Made by a program: the position numbers and the translations under genes. The notes under the pieces are model-generated. The model was not told the DNA's origin, made no database searches, and saw only the letters and a list, made by a program, of their open reading frames with translations. Of a stretch of DNA of 64,000 bases, positions 29,534 to 37,236 are shown one piece after another (the stretch's first letter is position 1; each line of letters begins with the position of its first letter). Source of the stretch: JAGPCK01 sp964535575 (GTDB lineage: Bacteria; Bacteroidota; Bacteroidia; UKL13-3); the NCBI GenBank assembly GCA_964535575.1, contig CAZHTC010000004.1, forward strand, positions 235,642 to 299,641. Reading direction: 5' to 3'.

Positions 29534-31021
29534 TCACTGCGTCCTGTTTTTCTGCCAGTTAGATTTTGACCCAGCGATGTGGTTTCCTTCGGTACCTTTT
29601 TGTCCCTTGGGCTTTGACTGCAACACTACGGATGCTAATGCTGCAATGCCCTCCCCTGTTTCAGCCAACTGAGGTAATTGCTCAGGTGTAAAATAGTTTG
29701 GAATAAATGCCGTATCGAATTTGCCACTTACAAATGCTTCGTGATTCATAACAAATGTACCGAATGGCAAAGTGGTAGCAATGCCGCTTATCTGGTAATC
29801 GGCAATGGCGCGCTTCATTCTTCTAATGGCATCGACTCGGTCGTGTCCCCATACAATAAGTTTGGCAATCATAGGGTCGTACTGAATAGGAATTTCCATC
29901 CCGGCTTCAAACGAATCATCAACCCTTACTCCGTAACCCTGCGGAATTTTATAGGTTCTGAGTTTTCCTATATCGGGCAGAAAATTATTAGCAGGATCTT
30001 CGGCACACACGCGCAGTTCGATGCTGTGTCCGTTTATTTTTAAATCATTCTGAGTGTATCCCAGTTTTTCGCCAAAGGCAATTCGAAACTGCTCTCGCAC
30101 CAAATCCAGACCGGTAATTTGTTCGGTTACCGGATGCTCTACCTGCAGGCGGGTATTCATTTCCAGAAAATAAAAATCGAGGTTGGCATCTACCAGAAAC
30201 TCCACTGTTCCGGCTCCGGTATAATTGCAGGCCTTAGCCACATTTACGGCAGCCTCCCCCATTTTTTTGCGCAATTCAGGAGTTAGTACACTGGAAGGCG
30301 CTTCTTCTACCAGTTTTTGATGCCTGCGTTGTACCGAACATTCACGCTCAAACAAATGCACGATATTACCATGCGTATCGCCTAAAATCTGAAACTCGAT
30401 ATGCCTTGGTCCCACTACATATTTCTCAATAAAAACCGACCCATCACCAAAGGCAGACAACGCCTCGCTCATGGCCATTTTCACTTGCTGCTCAAACTCC
30501 GCTGAATGATTTACCACGCGCATTCCTTTTCCGCCACCACCGGCCGATGCTTTAATCAATACCGGAAAACCGGTTTGTTCGGCAATTTTTTTTGCTTCGC
30601 CAATATCTGCTATAGCCCCCTCAGTACCCGGAACCATAGGCACATTGAATTTTTTCACAGCTGCCTTTGCCCCCAGTTTACTTCCCATCACCTCTATGGC
30701 CTCGGGTGTTGGGCCTATAAATACAATGCCTGCCTCGCTCACTTTACGACTGAATACCGCATTCTCCGAGAGAAAACCATACCCCGGATGAATGGCTGTA
30801 ACCCCCAGTTCTTTGGCTACCTCAATAATTTTATCCATCAACAGGTACGACTGATTGGAAGGCGGAGGGCCAATGCACACGGCTTCATCGGCATATTGCA
30901 CATGAAGGGCGGTGCGGTCGGCTTCGCTAAACACGGCAACGGTTTTATATCCCAGCTCTTTGGCGGTGCGCATTACCCGCAGGGCAATTTCTCCGCGATT
31001 GGCTATAAGTATTTTATGCAT
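29534..31021 (-). CDS. accC: Biotin carboxylase subunit (AccC-like)
   Basis: 495 residues, with the biotin carboxylase order: N-terminal Rossmann-like domain (KILIANRGEIALRVMRTA), ATP-grasp with the KASAGGGGKGMRVV loop, HIEFQILGD, ECSVQRRHQKLVEEAPS, and EMNTRLQVEHPVTE with the catalytic Arg and Glu. It uses ATP and bicarbonate to carboxylate biotin on a carrier protein. It is about 45 residues longer than E. coli AccC because of a low-complexity basic tail. No biotin carrier or carboxyltransferase gene is adjacent, so it could serve acetyl-CoA or propionyl-CoA carboxylase. Confidence 0.92.
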   Translation of the reverse strand: MHKILIANRGEIALRVMRTAKELGYKTVAVFSEADRTALHVQYADEAVCIGPPPSNQSYLLMDKIIEVAKELGVTAIHPGYGFLSENAVFSRKVSEAGIVFIGPTPEAIEVMGSKLGAKAAVKKFNVPMVPGTEGAIADIGEAKKIAEQTGFPVLIKASAGGGGKGMRVVNHSAEFEQQVKMAMSEALSAFGDGSVFIEKYVVGPRHIEFQILGDTHGNIVHLFERECSVQRRHQKLVEEAPSSVLTPELRKKMGEAAVNVAKACNYTGAGTVEFLVDANLDFYFLEMNTRLQVEHPVTEQITGLDLVREQFRIAFGEKLGYTQNDLKINGHSIELRVCAEDPANNFLPDIGKLRTYKIPQGYGVRVDDSFEAGMEIPIQYDPMIAKLIVWGHDRVDAIRRMKRAIADYQISGIATTLPFGTFVMNHEAFVSGKFDTAFIPNYFTPEQLPQLAETGEGIAALASVVLQSKPKGQKGTEGNHIAGSKSNWQKNRTQ

Positions 31022-31130
31022 TACTGATGTTCTATAAATGAGTCCGCTATATTCGGGAAAATATCGGGAAAATAATGCCCGGAAAATTTAATAAATGAGC
31101 AGTCCACAGCTAGACTGCGCTCTGCTCTGC

Positions 31131-31138
31131 TAATTTTG
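31131..31138 (+). promoter_or_regulatory. Possible -7 element
   Basis: TAATTTTG matches TAnnTTTG and lies 20 bases before the ATG of the small coiled-coil gene, in the divergent gap after accC. No clear -33 element. Confidence 0.35.
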
Positions 31139-31157
31139 GTAAAATAATTCAACTGTT

Positions 31158-31466
31158 ATGGAGTACAACGAAGAAATTAAACGACTGGAAATAGCAGATA
31201 AACGGGTTGACATTCAAAAGAAAAAACTTGAGGTAAAAAAGGAAAAAAGTAACCATGCACAGGCTATGGAGCAATCCCAGCTTCAAATTGAGGAACAAAA
31301 ATTACTAATTCAAAAAATTTCGGAACTCAGGTTTTTGCTTACCGATTTTATTGAGGGTGATGAAAGGGCGGTAATTGGTAGTGAACCGTTTTATAAACCA
31401 ACCATTACCGGAATTAACCGTGAAAAAATTACTTTGAAACTAATGGATTTGATGGATCAATTATAA
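31158..31466 (+). CDS. Small coiled-coil protein of unknown function
   Basis: 102 residues, rich in Lys, Glu and Gln with heptad-like spacing over residues 1-60, so a coiled coil is likely. The C-terminal 40 residues are more globular (FIEGDERAVIGSEPF). No signal peptide. A -7-like TAATTTTG lies 20 bases upstream. It is divergent from accC and next to the REP cluster. Function unknown. Confidence 0.5.
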   Translation: MEYNEEIKRLEIADKRVDIQKKKLEVKKEKSNHAQAMEQSQLQIEEQKLLIQKISELRFLLTDFIEGDERAVIGSEPFYKPTITGINREKITLKLMDLMDQL

Positions 31467-31552
31467 TTAAATGCAAACAGGCAAAAAAAGCCATCAACCT
31501 TTCTTTCATTCTTACTTAAGGTATTTTACAGCCACTCCTGAAAAAACAGCTT

Positions 31553-31738
31553 CCCCGATGGCGCGAGGCTCCGGCCTCGTGACAAACTATTAACAGGCAT
31601 CTTTCCGATGGCCCGAGGCAAACGCTAGCGCGAGGCTCCGTCCTACTGACAAACTAAAACTATCTTCTTATTTTTTCGCGGACAACACCCCGATGGCGCG
31701 AGGCTCCGGCCTCGTGACAAACTATTAACAGGCATCTT
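31553..31738. repeat. Cluster of REP-type palindromic repeats
   Basis: Two 51-base units (31553-31603 and 31688-31738) are identical, and a diverged third unit lies at 31607-31655. Each good unit contains the hairpin CGAGGC-TCCG-GCCTCG (6-bp stem, tetraloop) after a GATGGCG start. The cluster sits directly upstream of the transposase gene, and an inverted copy is downstream. This is the layout of REP sequences mobilised by REP-associated tyrosine transposases. The rest of the 305-base gap (31467-31552 and 31739-31771) shows nothing else. Confidence 0.8.
31662..31688 (-). repeat. 27-base duplicate of the 3' end of the dehydratase gene
   Basis: This stretch is identical to 33073-33099, which encodes on the minus strand the last six residues (VLSAKK) and stop of the GDP-mannose dehydratase plus six bases beyond. 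It lies between two REP units and in the same orientation, so the two copies form direct repeats around a 1.4-kb segment with the transposase and lipoprotein genes. Confidence 0.8.
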
Positions 31739-31771
31739 GCCTTTTTATCACAAATTAAATAACTTGCCTTC

Positions 31772-32308
31772 ATGTCTGAAAAATATAAAACCTTTCCGGG
31801 GGGCCTATTCTTTGTTACCCTAACCCTTGTCGGTTGGATTGATTTATTTACCCGCCATGAATACTGCGATGAACTCATCCACAACCTGAACTTTTGCATT
31901 GATAAAAAAGGGCTGCGTGTATTTTCATTTTGCATTATGCCAAGTCATGTGCACATGATAGCCACCTTACAAGATGAGCAGAAACAATTAAGTGATGTGT
32001 TGCGCGATCTGAAAAGTTTTTCGGCCAAGCAATTTCTGAAAATGGTTAACGAACATCCGCAGGAAAGCAGGAAAGAATGGCTGCTGTATATGTTTGAATA
32101 CTTTGCCAAACACAATAAACACAACAGCCGGTATCAGGTTTGGCAGCAGCATAACCACCCTATCCACTTATTTTCGAATGAATGGATAGAAGAAAAAATA
32201 AATTACATTCACCAGAATCCGGTTAAAGCCTGTTTGGTTACCGAGCCCGAGGCTTACGTGTACAGCAGTGCCAATCCGTTTACGCAGGTAAAGATGGAAG
32301 CTTTATAA
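31772..32308 (+). CDS. REP-associated tyrosine transposase (RAYT, Y1/IS200-like)
   Basis: 178 residues with the single-domain Y1 fold of HUH transposases. The HUH metal motif is HVH at 59-61 (MPSHVHMI), and the C-terminal INYIHQNPVKACLV is a strong family mark. I cannot say with certainty which Tyr is catalytic (107, 110 and 121 are candidates). RAYTs nick single-stranded REP hairpins. Flanking REP hairpins upstream and an inverted copy downstream support this. It starts with ATG and has no clear promoter. Apparently intact, so it could be active, but that cannot be shown here. Confidence 0.88.
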   Translation: MSEKYKTFPGGLFFVTLTLVGWIDLFTRHEYCDELIHNLNFCIDKKGLRVFSFCIMPSHVHMIATLQDEQKQLSDVLRDLKSFSAKQFLKMVNEHPQESRKEWLLYMFEYFAKHNKHNSRYQVWQQHNHPIHLFSNEWIEEKINYIHQNPVKACLVTEPEAYVYSSANPFTQVKMEAL

Positions 32309-32316
32309 TAATTCAT

Positions 32317-32337
32317 CACGAGGCCGGAGCCTCGCGC
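32317..32337. repeat. Inverted REP copy downstream of the transposase
   Basis: These 21 bases are the exact reverse complement of 31561-31581, the hairpin core of the upstream REP units, so the transposase gene lies between REP hairpins in opposite orientation. A GATGGCCC remnant follows at about 32356. Confidence 0.8.
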
Positions 32338-32408
32338 TATCCTACTGTCTTCGCCTGATGGCCCGGAATTCACCTTTAAAAAACTATTTACCTAAAAATC
32401 TCAACCGG

Positions 32409-32438
32409 TTGCTTATCCAGCAATATCACTTAACTTTG
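32409..32438 (+). promoter_or_regulatory. Bacteroidota-type promoter for the lipoprotein gene
   Basis: TTG at 32409-32411, 19 bases, then TAACTTTG at 32431-32438, a full match to the TTG-N19-21-TAnnTTTG form. The ATG is 23 bases downstream. Confidence 0.55.
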
Positions 32439-32461
32439 AATATAATTCCTTCAATGAGTAT

Positions 32462-33028
32462 ATGAAGTTTGGTTCGCTGGCTTGTATTTTCTCGGTTGTG
32501 ATAATCCTATTTGGGGGTTGTAAAAGGGAGCCTTATGAAGATACCCTGCCACCTGTAACCAACTGGGGAGCCCGAACTTTTGGATGCAAAGTAAACGGGA
32601 TAAACTGGGCTTTGAAACCTAGACAATACGGTCAATACGCTGATAGACTAAGTGGCGGATATAATAAAGGAAGTTTTTATGTACATGCTGAAAAATATGA
32701 TGAGGATTACCCGAATTCTCTATGTCAATGGTGTGCCCCAGGATCATCACAAAGTATTTTAATTGAAATTAATAATTACAGAATAACAAAACCGGGCTAT
32801 TATGAAATACCAAATTATGAGAAAGATAGCGCTATCTTTCATGCTGTATTTTACGGTGAATTTTATAGCGACTATTATATCCCATCTTCTATAAAGGAAA
32901 TGGCTAGATTGACTATTACAAGATTTGATACTATAAACCAACACTATGCAGGTAGCTTTGAGTTTATAGCTTTCGAACCAACAGGGAAAGTTCCCGTTTT
33001 AATTACTGCCGGCAGATTTGATTTTTGA
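32462..33028 (+). CDS. Lipoprotein of unknown function
   Basis: 188 residues. A lipoprotein signal peptide ends in LFGGC (lipidated Cys20), followed by a KREPYE segment. The mature protein is beta-rich and ends SFEFIAFEPTGKVPVLITAGRFDF, a terminal pattern common in small DUF6252-like Bacteroidota lipoproteins (weak family suggestion). It has its own promoter. It lies between the RAYT gene and the dehydratase gene, inside the 27-base direct repeats, and may have moved with the REP segment. Confidence 0.65.
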   Translation: MKFGSLACIFSVVIILFGGCKREPYEDTLPPVTNWGARTFGCKVNGINWALKPRQYGQYADRLSGGYNKGSFYVHAEKYDEDYPNSLCQWCAPGSSQSILIEINNYRITKPGYYEIPNYEKDSAIFHAVFYGEFYSDYYIPSSIKEMARLTITRFDTINQHYAGSFEFIAFEPTGKVPVLITAGRFDF

Positions 33029-33072
33029 TTTCCGCTGGTACAGTCCCGATAACACACGAGAACCTATAAACC

Positions 33073-33099
33073 ATCTTCTTATTTTTTCGCGGACAACAC
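33073..33099 (-). repeat. 27-base direct repeat, copy within the dehydratase gene
   Basis: Original location of the sequence repeated at 31662-31688. It covers the last six codons and stop of the dehydratase gene and six following bases. A degraded REP-like stretch (CCCGATAACACACGAG at about 33045-33060) lies next to it, as a REP unit lies next to the other copy. Confidence 0.75.
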
Positions 33100-34047
33100 T
33101 TCCATCTTGCTCTCCACCATGAGGCGCACAATATCTTTCATATGGGTTTGTGCCTTCCAACCTAATAATCGCTCGGCTTTTGCCGCATTGCCCAAACTCT
33201 GGCTGATATCGGACGGACGTTTGAGGGTTTCGTCAATTTCACAATGCTCTTCCCACTTTAATCCGTAATAGTTAAATGCTTCATGCACCATATCGCGCAA
33301 GCTATTGCTGGAACCGGTGGCTATTACAAAATCATCGGGCTGGGGCTGATGCAACATGCGGTGAATGGCATCCACATATTCTTTGGCGTAACCCCAGTCG
33401 CGAATTACATCCAGATTACCTAATTTTAATATCTCTTTACTGCCATTGCCAATACGCACCGCGGCCGAAATAATTTTTTGCGACACAAAACGCTCGGGCC
33501 TGATAGGCGATTCGTGATTGAACAAAATTCCCGAACAGGCGTACATATTGTATGCTTCACGGTAATTGGCCACAATCCAGTGAGCAGCTGCCTTAGCCGC
33601 AGCATACGGACTGCGGGGATGAAAGGGTGTATCTTCGGTGGCCGGCTGTTCAGTATTACCAAAACACTCTGACGAGCTGGCATTGTAAAACTTAATGGCC
33701 GGATTTAAAAAACGAATGGCCTCCAATAAATTGATGGTTCCAACAGTTACGGTCTCAAAAGTTTCCACTGGCTGCTCAAAGGATAATCCTACCGATGTTT
33801 GCCCTGCTAAGTTATATACCTCGGCCGGATTGGTGTTTTTAATAGTTTGCAACACACTGCGGAAATCCGTTTGAGTCATGGATAACAGGGTTACTTTCTC
33901 TTTAATTCCTAATCGTTTTAAACCAGAGAAGGGATTAATCTGTGCATCGCGCGAGGTGCCGAATACTTCGTATCCTTTGGATAAAAGTAATTGAGCCAGG
34001 TAACTTCCATCCTGACCCGAAATTCCGCAAATAAGAGCCCGTTTCAT
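33079..34047 (-). CDS. gmd: GDP-mannose 4,6-dehydratase family protein
   Basis: 322 residues. The NADP-binding motif GISGQDG is at 8-14, the SSSE catalytic segment at 124-127, and Tyr148-xxx-Lys152 (YAAAK). The NHESPIRPERFVSQKI segment is a hallmark of GMD-type enzymes (here with IRPER where classical GMD has RRGET). The reaction converts GDP-mannose to GDP-4-keto-6-deoxymannose, the precursor of L-fucose, D-rhamnose or perosamine. It is outside the main glycan cluster and 171 bases from the next gene. It may provide donors for that cluster. Confidence 0.87.
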   Translation of the reverse strand: MKRALICGISGQDGSYLAQLLLSKGYEVFGTSRDAQINPFSGLKRLGIKEKVTLLSMTQTDFRSVLQTIKNTNPAEVYNLAGQTSVGLSFEQPVETFETVTVGTINLLEAIRFLNPAIKFYNASSSECFGNTEQPATEDTPFHPRSPYAAAKAAAHWIVANYREAYNMYACSGILFNHESPIRPERFVSQKIISAAVRIGNGSKEILKLGNLDVIRDWGYAKEYVDAIHRMLHQPQPDDFVIATGSSNSLRDMVHEAFNYYGLKWEEHCEIDETLKRPSDISQSLGNAAKAERLLGWKAQTHMKDIVRLMVESKMEVLSAKK

Positions 34048-34218
34048 AAATTGACCGGCAAGTTAAGACTTCTTCAGTTAAAGCCAATGAGTTTGTAATA
34101 TACTTATCCTCAACTACAATAATGAAGAACCTGCAGGTGGATTTCTTTTAGGTAATCAAAAAGCAACCTATTTTATATTCTTCTACTCTACTTTTCAACC
34201 CCAACCATTAAAGTTTAT

Positions 34219-34860
34219 ATGCAACCTGCACATTTACCCGATTTAACTTTTCTTGATTCGTTACCTAAACCAACTGCCGAAAGTCCTTTGCCGGTATTAT
34301 TCAGCGCCTGTCTTGCAGGTACGTTATGCGGCTTTGATGGCACCGATAACGGCTCATATCCAGTTGCACAAAGTTTGCTGAAACTGCCGCAAATAAAGCC
34401 GGTGCTCTTTTGTCCCGAACATTTTTCGTTTGGTACCCCCCGCGAGTTATGCGATATACATGGTGGTACCGGACAGGATGTATTGGATGGCAAAGCGCGG
34501 GTACTTACCGAAGCCGGAAACGACTGGACCGAAGGAATGATTCGCGGGGCAGAGCAGATGTTAAAAGTTGCGATTGAAAATAATGTGAAGCTTGCAATTT
34601 TGCTTGATATTAGTGCGGCCTGTGGATCGCAGGTTATATCTAACGGACAGCGAACCGCTGAGAACCGATCGTACCGCATTGGAACCGGTGTAGCTGCTGC
34701 ATTACTCATTCGAAACGGAATTAAAGTTATCAGTCAGCGTGATTTTAAAAGCCTGCAATTATTTCATCATAAAATTGACCCCTCCTTTAAAGTTGCCAGG
34801 GAAAGTATTGACCATCACCAAACCGATTGGTACAAAAATTATTTCTCCGAAAAAATTTAA
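34219..34860 (+). CDS. DUF523 domain protein
   Basis: 213 residues. The DUF523 core is present: LFSACLAGTLCGFDG near residues 28-42 with conserved Cys pairs, CPEHFSFGTPRE, and a later LLDISAACGSQVI with another Cys, suggesting a metal- or cluster-binding cysteine set. Function unknown; homologues are widespread. A long reverse frame exists opposite but is a shadow. It is 92 bases upstream of arsR, but the arsenic operator lies between them, so it is probably not in that operon. Confidence 0.8.
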   Translation: MQPAHLPDLTFLDSLPKPTAESPLPVLFSACLAGTLCGFDGTDNGSYPVAQSLLKLPQIKPVLFCPEHFSFGTPRELCDIHGGTGQDVLDGKARVLTEAGNDWTEGMIRGAEQMLKVAIENNVKLAILLDISAACGSQVISNGQRTAENRSYRIGTGVAAALLIRNGIKVISQRDFKSLQLFHHKIDPSFKVARESIDHHQTDWYKNYFSEKI

Positions 34861-34904
34861 TCCCCTGCTTTTGTGTACCGTGAAAAAACTATCGCCCTGA
34901 ATCC

Positions 34905-34946
34905 TTGACAAGTCTTTATTTAATCGTAATATTGCGATTAAATAAA
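34905..34946 (+). promoter_or_regulatory. arsR promoter with palindromic operator
   Basis: A perfect 12-base inverted repeat, TTTATTTAATCG (34915-34926) and CGATTAAATAAA (34935-34946), encloses an 8-base spacer, TAATATTG, that matches the -7 element in all but one base. A TTG lies at 34905-34907, 19 bases before it, as expected for -33. So a bound ArsR dimer would sit on the -7 region. The ATG is 5 bases after the repeat. Confidence 0.75.
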
Positions 34947-34951
34947 AACCA

Positions 34952-35281
34952 ATGGGAATTACCAAAGCCGAAGAATTTTCAGTAAAAGATAACCGCGTAG
35001 CCAAATACGCCAAAGCCCTTTCGCATCCGGCACGTATTGCCATTTTAAAATTGCTTATTCAAAAACAAGCCTGTATTTGCGGAGCTATAGTTGATGAGCT
35101 TCCTCTTTCACAAAGCACTGTTTCACAGCATTTGAAGGAGCTAAAAGCAGCCGGACTAATCAAAGGAGATATAGACGGCCCCAAGGTATGTTACTGCATT
35201 GATGAAAAAGAATGGAAAGCTGCCAAAAATTACCTGAACGAACTTTTTGAAAATTACAAAGGAACTGAAAGCTGTTGTTAA
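34952..35281 (+). CDS. arsR: ArsR family arsenic-responsive repressor
   Basis: 109 residues with winged helix-turn-helix (LSHPARIAILKLL, then LSQSTVSQHLKELKAAGLI as recognition helix). The metal site is in the ACICGAIVDEL segment with Cys41 and Cys43, the CxC of the classical arsenic-sensing ArsR type, plus a terminal Cys pair (108-109) that may serve as a third ligand. It binds the palindrome just upstream and releases it when As(III) or Sb(III) binds. It leads the ACR3 and arsC genes. Confidence 0.92.
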   Translation: MGITKAEEFSVKDNRVAKYAKALSHPARIAILKLLIQKQACICGAIVDELPLSQSTVSQHLKELKAAGLIKGDIDGPKVCYCIDEKEWKAAKNYLNELFENYKGTESCC

Positions 35282-35314
35282 TTTTCTTTAAACAATAAAT
35301 CGAATAATTACGAT

Positions 35315-36352
35315 ATGAATAAAAAACTCGGATTCCTTGACCGTTTCTTAACCCTTTGGATTTTTCTTGCCATGATTATTGGTGTAGGAATCGGATATTT
35401 TATGCCGTCAATACCCGCGGCCATCAACCATATGTCGAGCGGCACCACTAATATTCCTTTAGCCATCGGATTAATTCTGATGATGTATCCTCCATTGGCA
35501 AAAGTGAAATACGACAAAATTCCGGGCCTTTTTAAAAACAGCAGGTTATTTTTGGTTTCAATGAGCATTACCTGGGTTGTAGGCCCCTTGCTGATGTTTT
35601 TATTGTCCATTACCTTTTTGAGAGATTATCCTGAATACATGGCCGGCCTTATTCTGATAGGTATTGCCCCATGCATTGCCATGGTGATTGTGTGGAACGA
35701 ACTGGCTGAGGGAAACCGTGAATATATAGCCGGATTGGTGGGTATTAACAGCCTCATGCAGGTATTCTTATTCAGTGCTTATGCCTACTTTTATTTAACC
35801 GTCATGCCTCCACTCTTCGGGATAAAAGGTATGGTAGTAAACATCACCATGGGCGAAATTGCCCGCACGGTAGCTATTTACCTTGGCATTCCGTTTTCGG
35901 CCGGAGTTATCAGCCATTATGCACTAATCAAATCCAAAGGCGAGGCCTGGTTCAATGAAAAATTTATACCGGCCATTTCTCCAATCACCCTAGTAGCCCT
36001 GTTATTTACCATCATCGTTATGTTTAGCCTGAAAGGAGAACTGATTATACAGATACCCTTCGATGTATTGCACATCGCCATTCCATTGGTGATTTATTTT
36101 GTCATCATGTTTTTACTTACCTTTTTTGTGGCCAGAGCAGCCGGAGCAGATTATGAAAAAAATGCCTCTGTTTCATTTACTGCCTCTGGAAATAATTTTG
36201 AATTAGCCATTGCCGTAGCTATTGGCGTATTTGGCTTAAATAGCGGGCAGGCTTTTGCCGGGGTAATCGGGCCTTTGGTGGAAGTACCTGTGCTCATCGC
36301 GTTAGTAAATGTTGCCTTCAGGCTGAGAAGAAAATATTATTCTACAAACTAA
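35315..36352 (+). CDS. arsB: ACR3-type arsenite efflux transporter
   Basis: 345 residues, ten predicted membrane helices as in ACR3/BASS superfamily permeases. The conserved Cys sits in IGIAPCIAMVIVWNELAEGN (about residue 113), the region required for As(III) transport. The C-terminal helices contain FTASGNNFELAIAVAIGVFG, another family signature. It exports arsenite from the cytoplasm by the proton gradient. It follows arsR by 33 bases and precedes arsC by 6 bases. In some annotations called arsB or acr3. Confidence 0.94.
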   Translation: MNKKLGFLDRFLTLWIFLAMIIGVGIGYFMPSIPAAINHMSSGTTNIPLAIGLILMMYPPLAKVKYDKIPGLFKNSRLFLVSMSITWVVGPLLMFLLSITFLRDYPEYMAGLILIGIAPCIAMVIVWNELAEGNREYIAGLVGINSLMQVFLFSAYAYFYLTVMPPLFGIKGMVVNITMGEIARTVAIYLGIPFSAGVISHYALIKSKGEAWFNEKFIPAISPITLVALLFTIIVMFSLKGELIIQIPFDVLHIAIPLVIYFVIMFLLTFFVARAAGADYEKNASVSFTASGNNFELAIAVAIGVFGLNSGQAFAGVIGPLVEVPVLIALVNVAFRLRRKYYSTN

Positions 36353-36358
36353 TAAAGT

Positions 36359-36751
36359 ATGAAAAAACGATTTCTTTTTGTGTGCATCGAAAACTCAAAC
36401 CGAAGTCAGATGGCACAGGCATTTGCCAAAATACACGGTGGCAACATGGTGGAAGCCTATAGTGCAGGTTCAAGGCCATCGGGTATCATAAACCCAAAAG
36501 CCATAACTGCAATGAGTGAATTGGGTTATGACCTGACCACCCACGATTCAAAATCGCTTGACAAAGTGCCTAAAGACACCTACGATTATGTGGTAACCAT
36601 GGGCTGCGGAGATGCCTGCCCCTGGATGCCTGCCAAAAATTTTATCGACTGGCAAATACCCGACCCCCGAAATATGGAGCCAGAAGAATTCAGAAAAGTA
36701 CGTGACCTGATTGAATTGAAAGTAAAAGAACTGTTGCAGTTAGCCGGATAG
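36359..36751 (+). CDS. arsC: Arsenate reductase (low-molecular-weight phosphatase type)
   Basis: 130 residues. The N-terminal P-loop CX5R is Cys9-IENSN-Arg15. Two more cysteines, Cys83 and Cys87 (GCGDACPWM), form the redox relay of thioredoxin-coupled arsenate reductases, and the IPDP segment has the general acid Asp at about 102. It reduces arsenate to arsenite, which the ACR3 pump exports. It is the last gene of the operon; no terminator seen. Confidence 0.92.
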   Translation: MKKRFLFVCIENSNRSQMAQAFAKIHGGNMVEAYSAGSRPSGIINPKAITAMSELGYDLTTHDSKSLDKVPKDTYDYVVTMGCGDACPWMPAKNFIDWQIPDPRNMEPEEFRKVRDLIELKVKELLQLAG

Positions 36752-36795
36752 TGTAAATATTTTATTACTTTCGGGGTAATAAAGGAACAACATGT

Positions 36796-37236
36796 ATGGC
36801 GAAAGCTCAGTTAAAAACACAAAAAAACGAAGCCAGCGTAGAAAGTTATCTGAACTCCATTAATGAAGAACAGAAAAAAGCAGATGCATTTGCATTGCTT
36901 TCCCTTATGAAAAAAATTACCCGCCAGGAACCTAAAATGTGGGGGACTGCCATAGTAGGATTTGGCGATTACACCTATAAATACAGCACCGGCCGCGAGG
37001 GCGACTGGTTTCTGATGGGATTCTCGCCCCGCAAACAAAACCTCACCATTTACATTATGACCGGATATGAACGTCATCCGGATTTAATGGTCAAACTTGG
37101 TAAATACAAAACTGGCAAATCATGTTTGTATATCAACAAACTAAGTGATGTAAACGAAAAAGTGCTCACTGAACTTTTAACGGTTGCGCAAAAAGACCTG
37201 AAAGTATTAAAAGCTTATTATGACAAGAAAAAATGA
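36796..37236 (+). CDS. DUF1801 domain protein
   Basis: 146 residues. The DUF1801 (YdhG-like) fold is seen in the middle: MWGTAIVGFGDYTYKYSTGREGDWFLMGFSPRKQ, then LTIYIM. Short basic N- and C-termini. Function not known; cytoplasmic. It is 44 bases after arsC and overlaps the CotH-like gene by 4 bases (ATGA). An inverted repeat TTTATTAC/GTAATAAA (36761-36783) lies just upstream and could be an operator or promoter feature. Confidence 0.85.
   Translation: MAKAQLKTQKNEASVESYLNSINEEQKKADAFALLSLMKKITRQEPKMWGTAIVGFGDYTYKYSTGREGDWFLMGFSPRKQNLTIYIMTGYERHPDLMVKLGKYKTGKSCLYINKLSDVNEKVLTELLTVAQKDLKVLKAYYDKKK

Noticed and set aside
31553..31738. Repeats as a CRISPR array
   Set aside because: Only two identical units plus one diverged unit with irregular spacing; the units are hairpin REP sequences next to a transposase and there are no cas genes.
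31660..31935. A minus-strand frame over the REP cluster and the transposase start
   Set aside because: It runs through palindromic repeats and antisense to the transposase coding region; no family features.
34215..34709. A 164-codon minus-strand frame opposite the DUF523 gene
   Set aside because: Composition and position show it is the complement of a conserved plus-strand gene; no start context and no domain.
34219..37236. Arsenic genes as a mobile resistance island
   Set aside because: No integrase, insertion sequence or attachment-like repeats border the three genes, and base use looks like the neighbours.
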